NCBI GenBank assembly: GCA_964430935.1
Contig: CAYSHK010000064.1
Span: 1-54,205 of the forward strand
From: Thermopetrobacter sp964430935
GTDB taxonomy: Bacteria > Pseudomonadota > Alphaproteobacteria > Rhizobiales > Aestuariivirgaceae
Reading direction: 5' to 3'
Length of the DNA: 54,205 bases
Made by a program: the position numbers and the translations under genes. The notes below the pieces were generated by a model. It had not been told where the DNA came from. It worked only from the letters and a program-made list of their open reading frames with translations, and did no database searches. The stretch's first letter is position 1; each line of letters begins with the position of its first letter. This document shows positions 1-9,182 of the stretch, in pieces.

Positions 1-1457
<1,457 letters not shown>

Positions 1458-1503
1458 CCGTCCCTCGCTTCACTGCCGGCCGCGGGGGGCCGCCGTCCCG
1501 CCG

Positions 1504-2598
1504 TCATTCCTCCGCCCCCTCCTCGTAGAGGGGCAGCAGGATGCGGAAGCACGTCCAGCTGTCCCCGCTGGAGGCCTCCACCACGCCGCCGTGATCGCGC
1601 ACGATCTTGGCGACCAGCGCCAGTCCCAGCCCCTTTCCCGACGGCTTGGAGGTCACGAACGGCTCGAAGATGTGCGGCCTGATGTCGTCGGGAATGCGCG
1701 ATCCCGTGTTGCGCACCTTCACCTCCAGAGGAAGGGAGACCTTCCGGGGACTGCCCGCCACCGCGATGCGCACACCGGGCCGAAAGGCCGTGTGCAGCTC
1801 GATCTCCCCGCCCTGTCCCGACGCGCGGATGGCCTCGGCTGCGTTCTTCACGAGGTTCAGCAGCACCTGGATGAGCTGGTCCCGGTTGCCGTACACCGGA
1901 GGCAGGGAGGGATCATAGATCTCGTGAACGGGAATGCCGGAGGCGAATCCGCTTTCCGCCACCCGTTTCACATGGTCGAGCACGTCGTGGATGTTCACCG
2001 GCCTGCGCTCCAGCGGACGCTCGTCCGTGAACACCTCCATCTGGTCCACGAGATCGCGGATCCGGTCCGCCTCCGCGCAGATGAGCTGCGTCAGCGCCCG
2101 GTCCTCCTCCTCCAGTGCCGGCTCGATGAGCTGCGCCGCGCCGCGGATGCCGGACAGGGGATTCTTGATCTCGTGCGCCAGCATGGCCGCCATGCCGGTC
2201 ACGGTGCGCACCGCGCCCTGATAGGTGAGCTGCCTGTCGATCTTCTGGGCCATGGACCGCGGCCAGATCTGGAGGATCACGCATCCCGGCACGTCCGGCA
2301 CGAAAGCGGCCTGCAGATCGACGTTGCGCTCCCCACCGGTGCGGGGCGTGCCGATGGTCACGTCGTATTCGTTCACCGTCACGGCGGAGCCGCGCACCTG
2401 CTCGATGAGACGGAACAGGGGAGACGAGAAGGGTATGATGCCGGCAAGGCCGTGCCGTTTCAGGGAGCGCTCGGAAGTCTGGAAGAACTGCTCCGCCGCG
2501 GCATTGACGAACAGGATCTCGTCGTTCGCCCCGATCGCCACCAGGGGATTCGGTATGGCCATCAGCAGGGCCGGCCGGATGTCCCTGTCCGTGTTCAT
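1504..2598 (-). CDS. ntrB: Nitrogen regulation sensor histidine kinase NtrB
   Basis: Soluble histidine kinase/phosphatase that controls NtrC in response to the PII protein. The 364-residue product has an N-terminal PAS domain (about residues 10-120), a dimerisation/phosphoacceptor helix with the H-box AMLAHEIKNPLSG (phospho-His H142), and a HATPase domain with N-box NLVKNAAEA and G-boxes near IFEPFVTSK and GKGLGLALV. There are no membrane segments, as expected for NtrB and unlike NtrY. ATG at 2598 overlaps the dusB stop by 4 bp (ATGA), implying translational coupling. An in-frame extension further upstream exists but reads through the dusB shadow frame and is rejected. Confidence 0.96.
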   Translation of the reverse strand: MNTDRDIRPALLMAIPNPLVAIGANDEILFVNAAAEQFFQTSERSLKRHGLAGIIPFSSPLFRLIEQVRGSAVTVNEYDVTIGTPRTGGERNVDLQAAFVPDVPGCVILQIWPRSMAQKIDRQLTYQGAVRTVTGMAAMLAHEIKNPLSGIRGAAQLIEPALEEEDRALTQLICAEADRIRDLVDQMEVFTDERPLERRPVNIHDVLDHVKRVAESGFASGIPVHEIYDPSLPPVYGNRDQLIQVLLNLVKNAAEAIRASGQGGEIELHTAFRPGVRIAVAGSPRKVSLPLEVKVRNTGSRIPDDIRPHIFEPFVTSKPSGKGLGLALVAKIVRDHGGVVEASSGDSWTCFRILLPLYEEGAEE

Positions 2599-3608
2599 GC
2601 CGCCTCCCTTTCCAGAAGTCGGCCCGCCAGCTCCGCCAGCACGGCCCGCACCCTGTCCGCATCGTCCTCCCGCACGAGCCGGGCGCGCCAGCGCGCCGCC
2701 TCCTCGGGCGACAGAAAACCGGCTTCGTGCCACCTCTCCAGAGCCCAGGCCAGATGCTTGCGGGCGATCCGCACCCCATGCGGCGGCTCGTGGAAGCTCA
2801 GCATGTCCTCGTACAACCGGCGGGTCTCGACGATCTGCTCGGCCAGGGAAAGGGGGGGAATGCCGGAACCCGGATCGAGCCGTTCGGCCAGCTCGCCGGC
2901 GAACCACGGCCGCCCCCTGCAGGCGCGTCCGACCATGACCGCGGCGGCCCCGGAGTCCTTCAGCGCCGCGCGGGCGGACGCCTCGTCCACGATGTCCCCG
3001 TTCACGACGACGGGAACGGACACCTCCTCCACCACCCGGCGCACCGCGGCCCAGTCGGCCCGGCCACGGTAGAACTGATTGCGCGTCCGCCCGTGGACCG
3101 TGATCATCCGCACGCCCGCATCCACGGCCAGGCGGGCCACCCGGGGCGCCGTGATCTCGTCCGCATCCCAGCCCAGCCGCATCTTGAGCGTCACCGGAGC
3201 CGGACCGGCCCCGCGCACGACGGCCTCGACAAGCCGCGCCGCCCGCTCCGGATCCCGCATGAGCGCCGCCCCCGACAGCTTGCCGGCGACCATCCGCGAC
3301 GGGCAGCCCATGTTGATGTCCATGACGTCCGCCCCGAGATCCCGGGCGATCCGCGCGCCCTCCTCCATCCAGCGCGCCTCGCGCCCGGCCAGCTGCACGA
3401 CGAAGGGCCGTATGCGCGTCATGGAGCGTATCCGGCGTTCCATCTCCCGCCGGCCGCGGGCGAGCTCCTCCCCGGCGACCATCTCGGTAATCACCAGCCC
3501 CGCCCCCCGGCGCCAGGCGGCGGCACGGAACGGCGCATCCGTCACCCCCGCCATGGGGGCGAGGAACACACGATTCCGGGTACGGACGGGACCTATGGAT
3601 ATGCTCAT
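2595..3608 (-). CDS. dusB: tRNA-dihydrouridine synthase (NifR3/DusB type)
   Basis: FMN-dependent enzyme that reduces uridine to dihydrouridine in the tRNA D-loop. The 337-residue protein has the TIM-barrel start FLAPMAGVTDAPFR, the VQLAGR segment, and the active-site motif DINMGCPS with probable catalytic C102, followed by VAGKLSGAALM and the flavin-phosphate segment VMVGRACRGRPWF. As in many alphaproteobacteria (historic name nifR3), it heads the ntrBC operon and overlaps ntrB by 4 bp. A sigma70-like promoter with an overlapping palindrome lies just upstream at 3629-3674. Confidence 0.95.
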   Translation of the reverse strand: MSISIGPVRTRNRVFLAPMAGVTDAPFRAAAWRRGAGLVITEMVAGEELARGRREMERRIRSMTRIRPFVVQLAGREARWMEEGARIARDLGADVMDINMGCPSRMVAGKLSGAALMRDPERAARLVEAVVRGAGPAPVTLKMRLGWDADEITAPRVARLAVDAGVRMITVHGRTRNQFYRGRADWAAVRRVVEEVSVPVVVNGDIVDEASARAALKDSGAAAVMVGRACRGRPWFAGELAERLDPGSGIPPLSLAEQIVETRRLYEDMLSFHEPPHGVRIARKHLAWALERWHEAGFLSPEEAARWRARLVREDDADRVRAVLAELAGRLLEREAA

Positions 3609-3628
3609 TTTTTGACCAGAAAGGAATT

Positions 3629-3647
3629 ATGCCCAATTGATGGGCAT
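3629..3647. promoter_or_regulatory. Perfect 7-bp palindrome over the dusB start site; possible NtrC operator
   Basis: ATGCCCA and TGGGCAT form a perfect inverted repeat around a 5-bp centre. The inner 17 bp (3630-3646) begin TGCnC and end GnGCA, the half-site pattern and length of classical NtrC sites (TGCACCA-N3-TGGTGCA). It overlaps the predicted -10 edge and start of transcription, where a repressor would act. Autorepression of nifR3-ntrBC by NtrC is known in several alphaproteobacteria; its use here is inference. It could alternatively be a leader hairpin. Confidence 0.4.
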
Positions 3648-3674
3648 AGTATGCGCCTTTCCGGCTTTCGACAA
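3646..3674 (-). promoter_or_regulatory. Candidate sigma70-type promoter of dusB-ntrBC
   Basis: On the minus strand, TTGTCG (3674-3669) and TACTAT (3651-3646) are separated by exactly 17 bp. Each hexamer matches consensus at 4 of 6 positions. Predicted transcription start is near 3639, about 30 nt before the dusB ATG. This is a pattern match only. Confidence 0.5.
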
Positions 3675-3754
3675 GGGGATGCGTTGTCTTGTCCCGACCG
3701 TCGGGGTAAACCTGAAATCATGAACACCATAGCACAGGATCGCGGAGCTGGGAC

Positions 3755-4447
3755 ATGACGGTCGCGGCGCTGGTCGTCGCCGGCGGATCCGGCACCCGGA
3801 TGGGCGGCGAAATTCCGAAGCAGTACCTGCGGCTCGGCGGCCGGGCCGTGATCCGCCACGCGCTGGAGGCCTTCCTGGACCATCCCGGGGTCGACGTCGT
3901 GCAGGCGGTGATCGGGGAAACCCATGGCGAACTGTTCGCCGACGCCGTGGAGGGGCTCCGCATGCCCATGCCGGTCGTCGGCGGCCCCACCCGCCAGCTT
4001 TCCGTCCTCAACGGCCTGGAGGCGCTGGCGCGGCGGGAGATGGGCGCGCCCGACATCGTGCTGATCCATGACGCCGCCCGTCCCTTCGTCTCAGCGGAAC
4101 TGATCGACAGGCTCCTCGAAGCCCTGGGCATGCATGAAGGGGTCATCCCGGCCCTGCCCGTCGTGGACACCATCAAGCGGGTGAACGAAGACGGCATCAT
4201 CGTGGAAACGGTGCCGCGGAACGCGCTGCGTGCGGCGCAGACGCCGCAGACCTTCTATCTCGCCCCGATCCTCGCGGCGCACCGGCAGGCCCGCGACGAA
4301 GGCGAGACGGATCTCACGGACGACGCCGCGGTGGCCGAGCGCGCCGGATTCGAGGTCGCGGTGGTGGAGGGCGATCCCGCGAACCGCAAGATCACCACGC
4401 CGCACGACCTGGAGTGGGCCGAGGAACGGCTGGAGGGGCGGGCATGA
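3755..4447 (+). CDS. ispD: 2-C-methyl-D-erythritol 4-phosphate cytidylyltransferase
   Basis: Third step of the MEP isoprenoid pathway: joins CTP and MEP to give CDP-ME. The 230-residue protein carries the nucleotide-binding signature VVAGGSGTRMG (residues 8-17), PKQYLRLGG just after it, HDAARPFV in the middle, and a TPQTF-type segment, all family hallmarks. ATG at 3755 follows GGAG at a suitable distance. Its stop overlaps the ispF start by 4 bp. In many alphaproteobacteria IspD and IspF are fused; here they are two overlapping ORFs. Confidence 0.95.
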   Translation: MTVAALVVAGGSGTRMGGEIPKQYLRLGGRAVIRHALEAFLDHPGVDVVQAVIGETHGELFADAVEGLRMPMPVVGGPTRQLSVLNGLEALARREMGAPDIVLIHDAARPFVSAELIDRLLEALGMHEGVIPALPVVDTIKRVNEDGIIVETVPRNALRAAQTPQTFYLAPILAAHRQARDEGETDLTDDAAVAERAGFEVAVVEGDPANRKITTPHDLEWAEERLEGRA

Positions 4448-4935
4448 TCGACGTGCGCACCGGCAACGGATTCGACGTCCACGCCTTCACCGAAGGGGAC
4501 CATGTCACGCTGTGCGGCGTCCGCATTCCGCACGAGCGCGCCCTGAAGGGGCATTCCGACGCGGACGTCGCCATGCACGCCCTCACCGACGCCATACTCG
4601 GCGCGCTCGCCGAAGGCGACATCGGGACCCACTTCCCCCCCTCCGATCCGCGCTGGAAGGGCGCCCCGTCCGCCATCTTCCTCGAGAGGGCGGCGGAGCT
4701 AGCGCGCGCCCGGGGGGGACGCCTGAACCACTGCGACGTCACCATCATCTGCGAGGCGCCGCGGCTGCGCCCGCATGTCGAGGCCATGCGCACCCGCCTC
4801 GCGGAGATCCTCCACATGCCGCGCGAGCGGGTGTCCGTCAAGGCGACCACCACCGAAAGGCTGGGCTTCGCCGGCCGGCGGGAGGGCATCGCCGCGATGG
4901 CCACCGCCACGGTGATCATCGGGGAGCTGGACTGA
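4444..4935 (+). CDS. ispF: 2-C-methyl-D-erythritol 2,4-cyclodiphosphate synthase
   Basis: Cyclises CDP-ME 2-phosphate to MEcPP with loss of CMP. The 163-residue product has the metal-binding D11-x-H13 (GFDVHAF) and H45 (AMHALTDA), the GHSDAD motif, and the C-terminal KATTTERLGFAGR signature. The start at 4444 is the ATG of an ATGA overlap with ispD; an in-frame ATG at 4414 lies inside ispD and would add ten non-conserved residues. The stop overlaps pncC by one base (TGATG). Confidence 0.95.
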   Translation: MIDVRTGNGFDVHAFTEGDHVTLCGVRIPHERALKGHSDADVAMHALTDAILGALAEGDIGTHFPPSDPRWKGAPSAIFLERAAELARARGGRLNHCDVTIICEAPRLRPHVEAMRTRLAEILHMPRERVSVKATTTERLGFAGRREGIAAMATATVIIGELD

Positions 4936-5453
4936 TGTTCGATTTCGACCGCGACACCATCATCGAGGTGAAGGACACTCTGGACATGGCCCGCGAATCC
5001 GGCCTGATGATCGCCACCGCGGAAAGCTGCACCGGCGGACTGGTGGCCGCCGCGCTGACCTCGGTCGCCGGATCGTCGCTGGTCTTCGAACGCGGCTTCG
5101 TCACCTACTCCAACGAGGCGAAGGAGGAGCTGCTCGGCGTGCCGCGCGAACTCATCGAGGCGCACGGCGCCGTCTCCGAACAGGTGGCCCGCGCCATGGC
5201 GGAAGGCGCGCTGGCCCGCTCGCGCGCCGACCTGACGGTGTCGATAACGGGCATCGCCGGCCCCGGTGGCGGAACGCCGGAAAAGCCGGTGGGACTGGTG
5301 CATTTCGCCTCCGCCGCGCGGGACGGGGAAACCATCGCCATCCGCTTCCGGTTCGGAGACATCGGACGCGCGGAAGTGCGTTTCCAGGCCCTGCAGACCG
5401 CGCTCGGACTGCTGAGGCAGCAGATGGCCGGCAGCTATCCGACCGTCGCATGA
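4935..5453 (+). CDS. pncC: Nicotinamide-nucleotide amidase (CinA C-terminal domain protein)
   Basis: Deamidates nicotinamide mononucleotide to NaMN in pyridine nucleotide recycling. The 172-residue protein consists only of the CinA-C domain, matching PncC rather than full-length CinA. The catalytic segment AESCTGG has its serine at residue 31, and YSNEAKEELLGV and the GIAGPGGGTPEKPVG loop are typical. It is the last gene of a tightly overlapping ispD-ispF-pncC set, a common alphaproteobacterial arrangement. Confidence 0.93.
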   Translation: MFDFDRDTIIEVKDTLDMARESGLMIATAESCTGGLVAAALTSVAGSSLVFERGFVTYSNEAKEELLGVPRELIEAHGAVSEQVARAMAEGALARSRADLTVSITGIAGPGGGTPEKPVGLVHFASAARDGETIAIRFRFGDIGRAEVRFQALQTALGLLRQQMAGSYPTVA

Positions 5454-5536
5454 ATGTCACAAGATGGTCACAACATTGCGCTCATCTCCGCAGGCATGCG
5501 GGAGGCGGGCAGCTTGAACGAGAATCGGAAACTGGC

Positions 5537-6808
5537 ATGCATCACGTGATCTCCATTCTCGGGCGCTTCGCCCTGCTTCTCCCCCTGTTCCTCTTCCCGT
5601 CCCTTTCCGGCGGAGCCCTCGCGGCCGGTATGCCGGACACGGACCTCCAGGGGGGCGACTATCGCAGCTTCGAACTCATTTCTCCCGTTCCGTCCTTCTG
5701 TGAGAACGTCTGCAAAAAGGACAGCCGGTGTCGCGCCTGGACCTTCAGCTGGCCCGGCAAACGGGCGAAGCGGGCCAAGTGCTTCCTGAAGGAGAGCGTC
5801 GGGGAGAAGCGCAAGGACACCTGCTGCGTCTCCGGCGTGAAGGATCGCGCCGTCTGGCCCGGCGGCAAGGAGAACGCGGGAGATGCCGGCGGCACGGAAA
5901 CCTCACCGCCCGCGACGACGGAGGACGGCGGATCCGGAACGGCACCGCCCGCCACGGACACGCCCGCCGAAGCTCCGGAGGATGCGCCCGTGCGCCGGGC
6001 CGGGGAACCTCCCTCCGACGGACTGGACACCACCGACGAAACCCTACCAGTGGAGGATGACGCACGGCAGAGGGAGCGCATGCAGGCCGAAAAAACCGCC
6101 TTCTGCAACGAATACGCAGACCGGGCCGTCGCGGCCAACCGGCAGAACCGGGAACTGCGCTGCGGGTACACCGGCGGCCGCTGGGGACACTCCCGCACGG
6201 TCTATTTCAACTGGTGCATGAAAAATCCCCCGGAAAAGGCCCGTGCCAACACCGCGGCGCGGGAAAGCCTGATCCGCCGCTGCAGGAACGCACCGCCACG
6301 GGAGCGCATGCCGGCCCGCGCGGATCTGGAGTCCTGCCGCGAATACGCCAGCATCTCCGTCCAGCAGGCGCGTCGCGCCCGCGAATCCGGCTGCGGCTAT
6401 CGGGGACCGAGATGGACGCTGAACTACGACAGGCATTTCGGATGGTGCCGCACCGCCACGGTCACGGAGCGTCGCGGCGAGCTGGCCGTGCGCCGCGCCG
6501 CGCTGAAGCGCTGCGAGCGGGCCGCCCTGCCCGACCGCTGGCCCAACGACGCCGTTCTGGGCGAGAGGTTCCGCAAACCGCGGGGAGGACGCTTCGTCTA
6601 CCGGTGGAAGAAGCTGCGCGGTCCGGGCCGGCGCTGGAGCACGCCATGGCAGCCGTCGCGCTCCGGCAAGTGCCCGATGGTCACCAACTGCGACTGCGGC
6701 GGCGACAACACCTGCGGGATGTACAGGCCGGGCGAGGCCGTGCTCTACTGGCCCGACGGCTGCGGCGGGCCGGCATGGGTGGTGCTCTGCCAGGTGCGCA
6801 GGCGCTGA
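5537..6808 (+). CDS. Secreted PAN/Apple-domain protein with twin Cys-rich repeats
   Basis: No named function. The predicted 423-residue protein starts with a signal peptide (hydrophobic residues 11-30, likely cleavage after ALAA). Residues 36-100 resemble a PAN/Apple domain: DLQGGDYRSF, C55, C59, C65, CRAWTF, C82, C96, C97. A Pro/Thr/Glu-rich linker (about 110-180) follows. Two tandem 60-residue repeats (about 190-249 and 267-326) share C-x2-YA, CGY-x-G-x-RW, a WC and a closing RC. The C-terminal 100 residues hold six more Cys, including CDCGGDNTC. An in-frame ATG at 5450 overlaps the pncC stop but would bury the signal peptide behind 29 residues. Disulfide-rich extracytoplasmic binding is the likely role; ligand unknown. 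Confidence 0.8.
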   Translation: MHHVISILGRFALLLPLFLFPSLSGGALAAGMPDTDLQGGDYRSFELISPVPSFCENVCKKDSRCRAWTFSWPGKRAKRAKCFLKESVGEKRKDTCCVSGVKDRAVWPGGKENAGDAGGTETSPPATTEDGGSGTAPPATDTPAEAPEDAPVRRAGEPPSDGLDTTDETLPVEDDARQRERMQAEKTAFCNEYADRAVAANRQNRELRCGYTGGRWGHSRTVYFNWCMKNPPEKARANTAARESLIRRCRNAPPRERMPARADLESCREYASISVQQARRARESGCGYRGPRWTLNYDRHFGWCRTATVTERRGELAVRRAALKRCERAALPDRWPNDAVLGERFRKPRGGRFVYRWKKLRGPGRRWSTPWQPSRSGKCPMVTNCDCGGDNTCGMYRPGEAVLYWPDGCGGPAWVVLCQVRRR

Positions 6809-6854
6809 CCGGCCGCCCGGCATCCGCCCTCCCACGGAAACAAGAGGCAACGCC

Positions 6855-7640
6855 ATGCAGATCGCCACGTGGAACGTCAACGGCATCCGCGCCCGCATCG
6901 AGACCGTCACCGCATGGCTGAAGGAGGTCCGGCCGGACGTCCTGTGCATGCAGGAGATCAAGACGGTGGACGAGGCCTTTCCCCGGCAGCCGTTCGAGGA
7001 TCTCGGCTACAACGTCGAAACGCACGGGCAGAAGGGCTTCAACGGCGTGGCCATCCTCAGCAACCGGCCCATGGAGGACTTGAGCCGCGGTCTGCCCGGC
7101 ATGGAGGACGATCCGCAGGCCCGCTACATGGAGGCGACCATTCCCGGCGACAACGGAGGCGTGGTGCGCGTGGCGTCCCTCTACGCGCCGAACGGAAATC
7201 CTCTCGGCACGGAGAAGTTCACCTACAAACTCCGCTGGATGGACGCCTTCGAAGCCCACATGAAGGAAGTTCTGAAGCTCGAGGAACCATTCGCGGCGGG
7301 AGGGGACTACAACATCATCCCCACGCCGGAGGACGCCGAATTCCCCGAGCACTGGGAAGGTGACGCCCTGTACTCCCCCGAGGCGCGGGCGGCCTGGCGC
7401 AGACTGCTCAATCTCGGACTCGTGGACGCCCTGCGCGCATGGACGTCCGAACCCGGACTCTACACATTCTGGGACTACAAAGGCGGGGCTTGGCAGAAGA
7501 ACGACGGCATCCGGATCGACTTCTTTCTCCTCACCCCGCAGGCCGCGGACCATCTGGACGGCGCGCGAATCGACCGGCGCGTGCGCGCATGGGAGAAGCC
7601 GTCCGATCATGTCCCGCTTCTGATTTCTCTCGATATATGA
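6855..7640 (+). CDS. xthA: Exodeoxyribonuclease III (AP endonuclease)
   Basis: Class II AP endonuclease and 3'-5' exonuclease of base-excision repair. The 261-residue product shows the EEP fold hallmarks: WNVNGIRAR near the N-terminus, LCMQEIK with metal ligand E34, KGFNGVAILS, the GDYNI catalytic segment, RIDFFLLTP, and the C-terminal SDHVPL. ATG at 6855 follows AGAGG. It is 46 bp after the PAN protein, but functional linkage to its neighbours is not evident. Confidence 0.95.
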   Translation: MQIATWNVNGIRARIETVTAWLKEVRPDVLCMQEIKTVDEAFPRQPFEDLGYNVETHGQKGFNGVAILSNRPMEDLSRGLPGMEDDPQARYMEATIPGDNGGVVRVASLYAPNGNPLGTEKFTYKLRWMDAFEAHMKEVLKLEEPFAAGGDYNIIPTPEDAEFPEHWEGDALYSPEARAAWRRLLNLGLVDALRAWTSEPGLYTFWDYKGGAWQKNDGIRIDFFLLTPQAADHLDGARIDRRVRAWEKPSDHVPLLISLDI

Positions 7641-7653
7641 AGCCCTTGCGGGA

Positions 7654-7702
7654 TTGACCGGAATCAATTTCCAAACTGCCTCCTCCCTGTACACTTGGCA
7701 AA
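7654..7702 (+). promoter_or_regulatory. FNR/FixK-type box and class II promoter of the diheme cytochrome
   Basis: TTGACCGGAATCAA at 7654-7667 matches the FNR/FixK consensus TTGAT-N4-ATCAA at 9 of 10 positions. A -10-like TACACT lies at 7690-7695, predicting a start near 7702 and placing the box centre at about -41.5, the classical class II activator position. The downstream cytochrome gene begins at 7723. Regulation by an FNR/FixK protein under low oxygen is inference. Confidence 0.55.
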
Positions 7703-7722
7703 GGGGAGAAAGGAGGACAGCC

Positions 7723-8481
7723 ATGAAGCGCATCCCGGGGACGGTGGCGGCCGTCTGTCTCATGGTCGCCATGACCCTGTCCGCCGCCGCGGGCGGAACA
7801 GGCGGCCGGGACGATACGCTCGGCCGGAAGTGGCTCCTCTCCCTCGGCGGAAAACTCTACGACAACCTCTGGATGGTCCTGAACGTTCCGCCCCCGAAGG
7901 GGCGCAATCCGCAGTATCCCGCCGGCGCGGCCATCCCGGCACCGGACACATGGCGCTGCGTGGCCTGCCACGGATGGGACTACCGCGGCCGCGAAGGGCA
8001 CCTGAAGAGGCTGATGAATTCGCCGAAGTTCGTTTCCCTGCGCAATGTCCGGAGCCTGTCCAGAAAGACGATCATCGAACGGTTCACCACCGGCTCGCAC
8101 GCTTTCTACGGCCGTGTCCTCCCTCCTCCCATGCGGGAGGCCCTCGCCTACTTCCTGTCCCGCGGCCAGCACGACGTCACGAAGATGATGGATGCCACGG
8201 GCAAGGCGAAGGGCAACCCTCTCGTCGGCAAGGACATCTACGAAGGCACGTGCATCTCCTGCCACCAGGCGGACGGAAAGGCCTACATCGAGGGCGAGGA
8301 GGGCGACCGCCCCGCGCTTGGCTGGGTGGCCCGCCACAGGCCGCAGCAGGCCCTGCACAAGATCCGCAACGGCGTCCCTGGAGCCGACATGCTCTCCCTG
8401 CGGTTCCTGACGGACGAGCAGATCGCCGGCATCCTCGCCTATCTCCAGACGCTGGACCCGAAACCGGCCTCGGACGACTGA
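7723..8481 (+). CDS. Periplasmic diheme cytochrome c
   Basis: Exported electron carrier of 252 residues with a signal peptide (residues 1-23, ending SAAA) and two c-type heme motifs, CVACH (79-83, within WRCVACHGWDYRG) and CISCH (177-181). The second half, from about residue 165, is a standard cytochrome c module with a plausible distal Met ligand in ADMLSLRFLTD. ATG at 7723 is preceded by an excellent AGGAGG; the in-frame ATG upstream at 7654 lies on the FNR-like box and would destroy the signal peptide. Partner unknown; the FNR/FixK-like box suggests micro-oxic or anaerobic expression. FccA-type function is possible but there is no flavoprotein next to it. Confidence 0.88.
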   Translation: MKRIPGTVAAVCLMVAMTLSAAAGGTGGRDDTLGRKWLLSLGGKLYDNLWMVLNVPPPKGRNPQYPAGAAIPAPDTWRCVACHGWDYRGREGHLKRLMNSPKFVSLRNVRSLSRKTIIERFTTGSHAFYGRVLPPPMREALAYFLSRGQHDVTKMMDATGKAKGNPLVGKDIYEGTCISCHQADGKAYIEGEEGDRPALGWVARHRPQQALHKIRNGVPGADMLSLRFLTDEQIAGILAYLQTLDPKPASDD

Positions 8482-8634
8482 CCGCCCCGCGACACGTCCC
8501 CCCTCCCCTTGCCCGCGTCCATCCATCGTCCGCAACCGCCATAGGTAAGTCCTGCTGACTTGTATCCCGCACGCCCGCGCATATGTCCATCTTGCAGAGG
8601 GGCGCGGCAAGCGTAGAGGAAGGGAGTCCGCAAG

Positions 8635-8838
8635 ATGGCTGTCGCAAAGGTCATAGAACTCACCGCCGCTTCCACGACGGGCATCGAGGACGCCGTGGAA
8701 AAGGGTATCGCCAAGGCCGAAGAGACCCTCGAAAACGTCAAGGGCGTCTGGATCCAGAACATCACCTGCGAAGTGGAGGATGGCAGGATCAGGGAATGGC
8801 ACGTCAACATGAAGCTCACCTTCGTGCTGAACGGCTGA
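8635..8838 (+). CDS. Dodecin, flavin-storage/buffering protein
   Basis: Small 67-residue protein that in characterised bacterial homologues assembles into a hollow dodecamer binding FMN, riboflavin or related flavins. The whole length matches the family: KVIELTAASTTGIEDAV, a helix, then VKGVWIQN with the flavin-stacking Trp (W39), and the C-terminal strand WHVNMKLTFVL. ATG at 8635 follows GGAAGGGAG. It lies 153 bp after the diheme cytochrome and may be expressed from its own promoter. Flavin buffering beside redox genes is sensible but not diagnostic. Confidence 0.92.
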   Translation: MAVAKVIELTAASTTGIEDAVEKGIAKAEETLENVKGVWIQNITCEVEDGRIREWHVNMKLTFVLNG

Positions 8839-8992
8839 GGCGTCATGCGGAACGACGCCGCCGCCCACAATCCGGTTCCGGCGAACGGCACGCCGTGGCG
8901 TTCGCCGGATGGGTCTTTCCCCCGACTTTCCCAGCGCCCGCGAGGCGCGGTTTTTCATCCGTATCCGATAGATACAGGAGGAGGAACTGCAC

Positions 8993-9163
8993 ATGGAAAG
9001 ACTGAACTATCGCAGGCAGTACAAGTCCGACACCTGGCACTGGTGCAGGAACTGCCCGGACTGGCCGAAGGAGGACTACACCATCCGCCACTACAGGCCG
9101 ACGACCGGGCGGCTGTGCGAGGAGTGCGGGAAACTGGAGGAGGCCGGCACCTGCGAAAAGTGA
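8993..9163 (+). CDS. 56-residue CxxC/CxxC mini-protein, putative zinc ribbon
   Basis: Begins MERLNYRRQYKSDTWHW and has two Cys pairs (C18-x2-C21 and C42-x2-C45) plus a late Cys near the end (C54), a layout fitting a small zinc-binding knuckle. It starts with a near-perfect Shine-Dalgarno (ACAGGAGGAGG) 8-10 bp before ATG 8993 and ends 20 bp before a 12-bp terminator stem, so it looks like a real short gene. I cannot name a family. It follows cytochrome c and dodecin on the same strand; a role in sulfur or redox metabolism is a guess. Confidence 0.75.
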   Translation: MERLNYRRQYKSDTWHWCRNCPDWPKEDYTIRHYRPTTGRLCEECGKLEEAGTCEK

Positions 9164-9182
9164 CCGGCAGCCGAAAGGAACG

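Noticed and set aside
1504..3636. 710-residue minus-strand ORF suggesting a fusion upstream of NtrB
   Set aside because: The extra N-terminal part is the dusB gene read out of frame; the true NtrB starts at 2598 with an ATGA overlap.
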